Below are positions 57,284-64,000 of a stretch of 64,000 bases of DNA, in pieces; the first letter of the stretch is position 1; each line of letters starts with the position of its first letter. Where the stretch lies: NCBI GenBank assembly GCA_021292105.1, contig CM037868.1:33280023-33344022 (forward strand), read 5' to 3'. Position numbers and translations under genes: made by a program. This stretch comes from Anadara kagoshimensis. Taxonomy: Eukaryota; Mollusca; Bivalvia; Arcoida; Arcidae. Below the pieces are notes generated by a model. That model did not search any database, was not told where the DNA came from, and saw nothing but the letters and a program-made list of their open reading frames with translations.

Positions 57284-60200
57284 TCATGCAGGTTTTCTGA
57301 CTACAAAGAATACGCTGTGATATTCGTAACTCAGCATGGATCGCGGATTCTGTGTATATGTCGTATTCACATTAGTCTCTTCTTTCTGAAATAGAAATTT
57401 TTACATAATAAAAGATTAAATAATTAACAGTCTGTCAAGCGCTTTTTGGCTCAAAAAAAAAAAGGAAATCAGGAGGGTTTTTAGTTAAAAATCAGGAAAT
57501 TATCAGGAATGTTTGGTATAAAAAGTGATAAAAACCACCCCCCTCCCATGTAAGTATGAATTTCAGCTGAAATGAATTTAAGGATGATGTAAAGGTCATT
57601 ATCAAAATATCAAAATATAATTGGCAGGCTAAAAGGTCTTACGTGGGCCATTTTTATTTCAAGATATTATCATTTTGGTTTTTTATTTTTTTTATTTATT
57701 ATTATTTTTATTTCAAGATATTATCATTTTGGTTTTTTATTTTTTTATTTATTTATTTTTTTTTTTTGGGTGGGGAAAAGGCTCAAAATCAAGAGTTATC
57801 AGGAGTTTATCTAACAAATTCAGGAAAAAATCAGGGACAGCTCAAAATCAGGAAAAATAAGGAAAATTTGGGAAAATCAGGAGAATTGATTGAATGGGAT
57901 TTTATGTCCCAGTCAGAAAAAAGTTCCCTTATATCACAAAATCGCTACCTAAAGTTTAAGAGGCAAAAATTTTGACCTTTACAGTCTAGTCTGTTCAGGG
58001 CAATGCAGGGGGGGGGGGGGGGTATTTTACATGCCACACCTGCTGTGACATTGGGCATCAGTTTTTTTAAGGTCTCTTAGGAAAAAGACCATTCCTGTTT
58101 TTAAGTCTTGATCAGACTCTTTTCAAACTCCAATCAAACTCAACCTACAACTTTTCATTTTAAATCAAATTTGGCCTATAACTTTACACTGTAATCTTAC
58201 TTCAAACTGAAATCAAACTCAACCCATAAATTTTCCTTACTTCCAACTGAAATCAAACTTGACCTATAACTTTCCTTACTTCAAACTGAAATCAAACTTG
58301 ACCTATAACTTTCCTTAATTCACACTGAAATCAAACTTGACCTATAACTTTTCATTTGAAATCAAACTTGACCTGTAACTTTTCACTTACTTCAAAATGA
58401 ATTCCAACTTATTCTATAACTTTCTGTTACCTCATACTGAAATCCAACTTCATCTTACTTGATCTTTAAATTTAACCTTACTAAAACCTGAAATCAAACT
58501 CGACCTAAAACTTTTCATTTGAAATCAAACTTGACCTGTAACTTTTCACTTACTACAAACAAAAATCAAACTTGACCTATAACTTTTTACTGTAACCTTA
58601 CTAAAACCTGAAATCAAACTCGACCTAAAACTTTTCATTTGAAATCAAACTTGACCTGTAACTTTTCACTTACTTCAAACTGAAATCAAACTTGACCTAT
58701 AACTTTCCTTACTTTAAACTGAAATCAAACTTGACCTATAACTTTTCACTTTCTTCAAATTGAAATAAAACTTGACCTACAACTTTCCTTACTTCAAACT
58801 GAAATCAAACTTGACCTATAACTTTTTAATGTAACCTTACTAAAACCTGAAATCAAACTCTACCTAAAACTTTTCATTTGAAATCAACTGGACCTGTAAC
58901 TTATTCTATAACTTTCTATTACCTCAAACTGAAATCCCAATGTCATCTTACCTAATCCTTAAATTTATCCTTTCCTCCAACTTAAATCAAACTCGACCTA
59001 TAACTTTTCACTTACCTCAAACTGAAATCAAACTTGACCTATATTTTTCACCTACTTCAAATTGATATCAAACTTGTTCTATACATTTTCATTTACTTCA
59101 AATATCATACTGGACCTATACCATGTATAACTTTTCACTTGAAATCAAATTCAACCTATGACTTTTCACTTACTTCAAATTGAAATCCAACTTGTTCTAT
59201 AACTTTTCTGACTTCTTCGTAACTAAGTTCTATTGATTCTTCATCAGGCATATCAGAGAAATGGTACAATAATGGACCTGTAAAATAAAAACAAAGAATG
59301 ATAATATACAATTATTGTTTTAATACACCAGGTCTGTGATTTAAAACAACAAAGATGATACCAAAATTTGTAATAGTATATATAGTGAGAAAACTGATAT
59401 TACAATGAAATTATAAGAAATAAGAGTGCCTGGAGAAAACCACCAAAGTTTGGCAAGCAAACTCCCAAACTATCTCAAAATTGATGGATCATCGACCACG
59501 CCAACAATGTTCCGACAAAGTCCTGGCATGCTTGAATTAGATGCAAAAATAAAGAAAACTCTGTCTAAATTGTGCCGTTTAATGACATCACAGAGCAGGG
59601 ATCAAATGTTAGTGGAAATACTCGCTAACTGCGAGTGGAATTTCAATTTAGCGAGTTGAAGCTACATCATGCCGGCAAATTTTAGCGAGTGTTTTTGTTA
59701 TGCCAAGTTTCACTTTTGTACGATTATTTTAAGATAAAAATCATAAAAATTCATTAAGTATTAGCCCCTCGGAAAAACCCCAAAAAAAGACTATCTTGTC
59801 AGTTCGCACCGACGTTCTTCTTTTTGACCTACATGTGGTTGTTTACAGTCGCCGCCATATTGGAATTTTAAATTTACGCAAAGTGGTATCGATAAATAAA
59901 CACAAAATATGCTCATTATACAGCTTTTTAAGTTGAATAAAGTTTATAATCAACACAAATATATTCACAGCTATCAGTGTTGAAAGCAGTTTTAATTTTC
60001 ACTGACGATTTTGTTATGAAAATATGATAATTTTGAAAATGGGAAAATCCCATCTATCCTCCGAGTCTGTTGACTAGATATCGCAGTGAGGTTGAAATCG
60101 GGGCGAAATTATAAATGTTGTAGAGTTCCGAGAATAAAGAATAAAAGCTTTGGCATTTAACTGATTATAAAAAGGACAGGGTGTCGTGATCATTTTAAAA

Positions 60201-63152
60201 GTATCAATAAACGGACAGGAGCTAAGTACGCCATGAGTTAAGCATCGGTATCGCACGTAGTTAATGAATATATGCAAATTGTTAATTACATATCAAAAAA
60301 TTTAGCAAGTGAAAATTTATTTTAGCGAGTAGAAAAAATCAGCACTTGCTTTTTTTAGCAAGTGATAAAAAATGGGAAAATCGATCCCTGCAGACACTAG
60401 TCCACCATTAGTTTTCGTGACGCTGCTTTGGTACCATGATAGCGGCCAGTGTCGGAACATAACAGGTATAGCAGATGATACATCAATTGGATCCATGTGA
60501 ATGGGATTCAAACCCAATGTAGGTGGCGAGCGGCACTGTGATCTGTAAGCATGTGCCACTGGTAGCCATATGGCTGATGATTAAAAAATTTCTGCCATTT
60601 TTAAGATTTTTGTCGCCAGGTAAAATTCTTAGTGGCCAAACCTTATAAATATTCTTTCTAATTGGCAAAACATGCGATCATCTTCAAATATGTACTCTAG
60701 CCATGTAAAGTCACTAAGCCATTCACGTTTGAAACTTCTATTTTACTTAATTTCTGCTTCTTTTCTTCAGTAGGCGGTTGATCTTTAGGCTGATCGCCAA
60801 AACAACCCAAATCAAATAGTGATTTTTGCCGTTTGGCTGCCATTATGCAAAATTAGATCACAGTCAGTTATGCGCTTAAAACTATAAACTCACCTGCCTT
60901 GATTCAAGCGCTTTTAAGATATTATTGATGGCGAGACTATTTTTAAGGTTGGGTGACGGGTCAGGAACAAAATTTCCTGATTTCCCGATTTTTAGTGGCC
61001 AAACTCAAAAAAATTATTTGACATTTGGGGATCGTCTAACAATTTGAAGTTGCAAAATCCGATTTTTGGTCGCAAATTTTGAGTATTTACTAGGCTACTT
61101 GGAGCACTGCAAGGTTGCGTTGAGTAAAGGTATTTAATATCCCAGTCAAAGATATTTAAATTATATCGAGACGTCGCCAGCTATAAAGCAAGGTGCAGAA
61201 ATTTTGCCCGTGCTTTGCGTTTATGGCATTATACAACAGGGTTCTTTATGGTGCCAAGCCCACAGTGACACAGGACCTCAATTATTTTAAGTTCCCATAC
61301 AAAAGAACCGTGATTTTCATTTCGTAATGCTGAGTGCTTGGCAAAAGAACAGTCACTACCCATTTTCAAGTCTTGGGTCAGACCCGGTCGAGGTTTGAAC
61401 CCACGACCTCACACTTAGGGAGCAAGCACTCTACAAACCGAGCTGACGCAGTGGTCTTGGCCATCAAGGAGTGGTGTCATGGAGTTTAACACACCAGTCA
61501 AAATTCTCTTACTTATATCAAGACAGCAACTTCCGAGAGGTTGTAGAAATCTGGAGTGCTCAGAGAAAACAACAAGCCTCTGGCAAGCTAATTGACAAAC
61601 CTTCTAACACTAAGATTTGTCTCAAAAGGGGGATTTGATCCTAGGCAGCGATAGGCAAAGTGATCCATACGCACGCACCTTAGATCACTTTGCCACCGAG
61701 GTAACTTACAGTAAAACCTTTAACACTAAGCTACCAAATCAGTGCTGAATCAACAGTTGAAATTCATCACTCAGTAGCTATATCTCGAAGGCTTTTTCAG
61801 AAGCTGCTTTCTTTATCTCGGCAGCTATCAGGCCATAACCTATCTATATCTCAGGTCATTCAGCAGCGGACCTTTAACTCCTATTGGTTAGCTCAGCGTT
61901 AAAACTTTTGACCATACCTAGATTCACCCAATATCCTCCTGGTTTCAAAATTTTCCATATAGTCTCTATATATGCTATCACATTATGAGCAGTATCTATG
62001 AAAAACACTGTAGCCACGCAATCCCAATTATCTGAAAGTAGAATTAAAAATATTTTATAGTTAGTAAGTGAGGAATTATTTTATTAGAGTGACATGTGTA
62101 TAATATATACCAATAACATTAAGTTACTTACATAGAAACAAATGTATGATACCCCCGGCCCATTTCAATATTTCAATATTACATGCGTGGCTTGGAAATA
62201 GTTTCTTTACGGAAATTAAATGCTGATAGAATGAATTTAGCTGATTGTCTTGGAAAGTTTGTAATTATGTAAGCAAGAATGTCATTATCATACAGTGTTG
62301 TTGTACTTAAGTTCACGTTAGCATTGGTAAACAAATCATTACTTAAGGGAGAAGTGAATTTCGTTTTCAATTTGACCGGAGTTGCACAAGATACAAAGTC
62401 TGTCACAAACTGAATGGTTTCAATACCGTCCTGTCTCAATTCTAATAGGCAATATTTTACATCAGAATTGGGCTAGCATTGATCTTTCAGATTTGGTTAG
62501 ATTAAGTGATACATATTGTTCCTGAAGAGTGTTATATTTGAATGTTTTGTAAGTCTGTAGTTTTGGAAATTTGTTTACCGATTCCCTCCACTCGATTTCA
62601 TAAAAATCTGATACTAATTTTTGTAACTTGTCAATGTCACAACACTTCATTTCAATGAAATTATCCAACATATTGTTGGTACCAAAAAATCATTTTGGAT
62701 TATTCCATAACTGCCAAAGACAAACTTTCTTTGTTAACCAATTATCGTTTAAGCGGATTAACCAATTCCACAATCTGGCCATATTCACTTTTTTGACGGT
62801 AATGGTAACCATCCTATTGTGCTGTTTAAGGCTGCAACTGGCGTGAAGTGATGTAATCGGGAGAAAATACCGTATAGATGAAGTGAGCAATTGAAGTGGT
62901 ATACATCTCCTATGAGGTGGTTCTCTGATATAAATAACCCTTTTAGATGAAAATTCATAGAAACATTACCAACCTGGCTCTGTGTAAATTTCCAGAAAGT
63001 CTCCAGCTGCCATCGAAAAGTTGGCATTTTCCGGCAAATCAGATGGATTAACATCGGGAAATTTGATTGGCTGTGTTTGGTCATCTGTGTTTTTGTGATT
63101 GCACCATTGGTGTATCCATGGATACAAAGTGAAGCTTTCTACACTTTTACAT
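57284..63152 (-). CDS. CARNMT1: Carnosine N-methyltransferase, last four exons (partial)
   Basis: Exons on the minus strand are 63152-62974, 62031-61918, 59277-59174 and 57385-57284. They join in frame with GT/AG introns to give the C-terminal 165 residues; the rest lies beyond the right edge. Diagnostic blocks in order: [80 protein letters not shown], and the end FFVVRKPA. These follow human CARNMT1 closely from memory. The family transfers methyl from S-adenosylmethionine to the imidazole of carnosine to make anserine, and has also been reported to methylate histidine in C3H zinc-finger proteins. The GDF and DTAHN regions belong to the substrate pocket and the methyltransferase fold. No break is seen in these exons. 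Introns hold SINEs, a LINE tail, a hAT fragment and a minisatellite seeded by the third exon. Confidence 0.95.
57386..57885. repeat. CARNMT1 last intron, T-rich duplication
   Basis: 57650-57770 holds two copies of TATTTCAAGATATTATCATT plus TTGGTTTTTTATTTTTTT. Around them are AAATCAGGAAAA-type words. No coding content. Confidence 0.6.
57886..58130 (-). repeat. SINE family A, old copy
   Basis: Reverse-strand copy starting GATTGAATGGGATTTTATGT, with a G-run at 58008-58022 and AGGTCTCTTAGGAAAAAGAC. The head is missing. It runs straight into the exon-derived minisatellite. Confidence 0.65.
58131..59215 (-). repeat. CARNMT1: Minisatellite of a CARNMT1 exon end plus splice donor
   Basis: About 25 units of roughly 40 bp. 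In gene sense the unit is AAAGTTATAGGTCAAGTTTG, ATTTCAGTTTGAA, GTAAGTGA. The founder is the end of exon 59277-59174: AAAGTTATAGAACAAGTTGG, ATTTCAATTTGAA, then donor GTAAGTGA. Many units therefore carry a GTAAG donor. Most copies read TTTGATTTC where the exon has TTGGATTTC, which puts TGA in the exon's frame, so the repeat cannot extend the protein. Confidence 0.9.
59480..60485. repeat. CGATACGTC-type MITE split by a hAT-like element
   Basis: 59485-59595 and 60391-60485 are the two halves of the MITE family seen at 56359 (CGACCACGCCAACAATGTTC; AGCGGCCAGTGTCGGAACAT). Between them is the CAGGGATC element. Confidence 0.8.
59596..60390. mobile_element. hAT-like non-autonomous element, 0.8 kb
   Basis: Begins CAGGGATC and ends GATCCCTG, 795 bp apart, with repeated TTTAGCGAGTxxAA words near both ends (AATTTAGCGAGTTGAAG; TTTAGCGAGTAGAAAA). 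No open frame for a transposase. It lies in the CARNMT1 intron between exons 61918 and 59277. The 8-bp target duplication is not clean. Confidence 0.65.
60661..60843 (-). pseudogene. hAT/ZNF862-type transposase, N-terminal fragment
   Basis: A minus-strand ATG at 60843 opens [16 protein letters not shown], then [17 protein letters not shown]. After a frame change comes [10 protein letters not shown] and DDRMFCQL. A short basic N-terminus followed by W-x-F-x-WLxY and MFCxLC is the start of the TTF-type zinc finger in hAT-derived ZNF862-like proteins. Here the second half of the finger is lost and stops follow. It is a decayed DNA-transposon remnant inside a CARNMT1 intron. Confidence 0.55.
61124..61454 (-). 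repeat. SINE family A in a CARNMT1 intron
   Basis: Reverse-strand copy from GCGTTGAGTAAAGGTATTTA to the head GAGCTGACGCAGTGGTC, nearly full length, in the same orientation as the gene. Confidence 0.85.
61455..61917. other. CARNMT1 intron, unassigned
   Basis: 61480-61530 resembles a decayed SINE tail (TTTAACACACCAGTCAAAAT). The rest shows no clear feature. Confidence 0.4.
62150..62895 (-). mobile_element. LINE 3' end (C-terminal region of ORF2), broken
   Basis: Minus-strand frames give, in order, [65 protein letters not shown] and then a diverged stretch. This order of WNxL..LTKKVxLW, KLxTYxxFK and RSxLAQF is the region after the reverse transcriptase in a common group of invertebrate non-LTR retrotransposons. 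Stops and shifts separate the pieces and the whole 5' part is absent, as expected of a 5'-truncated LINE. It lies in the CARNMT1 intron between exons 62974 and 62031. Confidence 0.65.
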
Positions 63153-63870
63153 CTGAAATAATAAAATAAGGCCAATGCAATTTAAATAGTAGATTCTCAT
63201 CCAGGTTGGTCAAACAATTTTGGGCGGTTGAGAGGGTTTTTTTTTTTTTTTTTTTTAATTATTTCTATACATGTACATGTGTTTTAAAAGTTGGATTTTT
63301 TGCTCATATAAAAGTAAGTGTAACAGATGGAAAACTGTGTTGTTGTTTTTTCCTATCGTTATATATAGAAAAATAAAAAGATAAATGTAAACATTGCGAG
63401 GCAAAGATTGCAATGTGTGAAGAAAAACATGTCCACCATTCTGGTGGGATAGGAGATGTTCATTTAGTCAGTAACTGCAAGATCTAGTCAGAAATTGTCA
63501 GTATTTTTGCGATTCAGCACTGATCTTCGGTATTCTTAAAAGTTCACATATTAAGGTCTTTCACTTTTTTGTATATAATAACCTTCCAAATGCCTAATGG
63601 TACGGGAAATCCACATCCTCTATCTGCAAGTGTTTTATGGGTCCCATCAATACCACAGGGCATCTGTCAGGGTTAACCAAGTTGTAGCCTAAAATGTTTG
63701 TATTTTTAGAAATAAATCTAACCTGTTTTTGATTTAACTACTCAATGACACCATTGTACGGTTCAGTGTGTTTTATTGAGTTCATATTCAAGTGGGGGCA
63801 AATGACCACCCTTTTTCTTAATGCTGAATGCATCCTGTTTTACTTCAGAATTCTCATTATCTGTACAGTC
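63153..63870. other. CARNMT1: Upstream CARNMT1 intron, no feature recognised
   Basis: AT-rich with a T-run at 63239-63258. I searched the minus strand for the preceding CARNMT1 exon (the glycine-rich SAM-binding motif) and did not find it; it should lie beyond 64000. Confidence 0.5.
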
Positions 63871-63872
63871 TG

Positions 63873-64000
63873 CTTGTAATAGAAGAGAGAGCATCTGAGA
63901 CTGGCCTTATCATCAGCAAAAAGAAAACCAAAGTGCTTAAGGCAAATACCACCAGTTGTGCGAGTCTCCAAGTAACATCAACTCCTTTGGAAGAGGTTGA
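63873..64000 (+). mobile_element. LINE reverse-transcriptase fragment, cut by the window edge
   Basis: The open frame LVIEERASETGLIISKKKTK, then VLKANTT and TSTPLEEV, matches the stretch after the FADD box in non-LTR reverse transcriptases (A..xGLxIxxxKTKVM..., PLEEVxxFTYLG). The preceding FADD part is not readable in this frame, so the copy is probably damaged. It continues beyond 64000. Confidence 0.6.

Overview
The window is AT-rich, repeat-laden eukaryotic nuclear DNA with spliced genes, tRNA-derived SINEs, MITEs, LINE tails, a Tc1-like transposon and many satellites. The SINE families (one ends in ACGTTAAAC, one in CAACATTCAACCAACC) and a calexcitin-type EF-hand gene suggest a mollusc, probably a bivalve. 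That assignment is inference. I saw no bacterial gene, CRISPR array, retroviral or Polinton-like element.

Three protein-coding genes can be read exon by exon. (1) Minus strand, 15940 to 8579: a six-exon calexcitin / sarcoplasmic calcium-binding protein of 246 aa, with two good EF-hand loops and an unusual acidic-then-basic C-terminal extension. (2) Plus strand, 38506 to 47568: a three-exon C2H2 zinc-finger protein of 1290 aa with nine fingers, five SUMO-type motifs and an internal 22-residue repeat. (3) Minus strand, 63152 to 57284: the last four exons of carnosine N-methyltransferase (CARNMT1); its 5' part lies beyond the right edge. The genes are unrelated in function and form no operon-like unit.

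Between and inside them: 0-8.5 kb is a MITE/SINE field with a Tc1-like element inside a SINE. 8.6-16 kb is the calexcitin gene, whose introns hold SINEs and a GTT-rich array. 16-37.4 kb is a gene desert of satellites (42, 47, 72, 12 and 18 bp units), SINEs and fold-back elements. 37.8-47.7 kb is the zinc-finger gene. 48-57 kb is tandem repeats and SINEs, including a satellite grown from a SINE tail. 57-63.2 kb is CARNMT1 with transposon insertions. A LINE reverse-transcriptase fragment runs off the right edge.

The most unusual pattern is that exon edges have repeatedly seeded tandem duplication. In the zinc-finger gene this affects the start-codon exon, the 3' end of exon 2 with its splice donor, and the stop codon. 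In CARNMT1 it affects the donor edge of the penultimate exon (about 25 copies), and possibly the 3' UTR. No complete new gene system was found.
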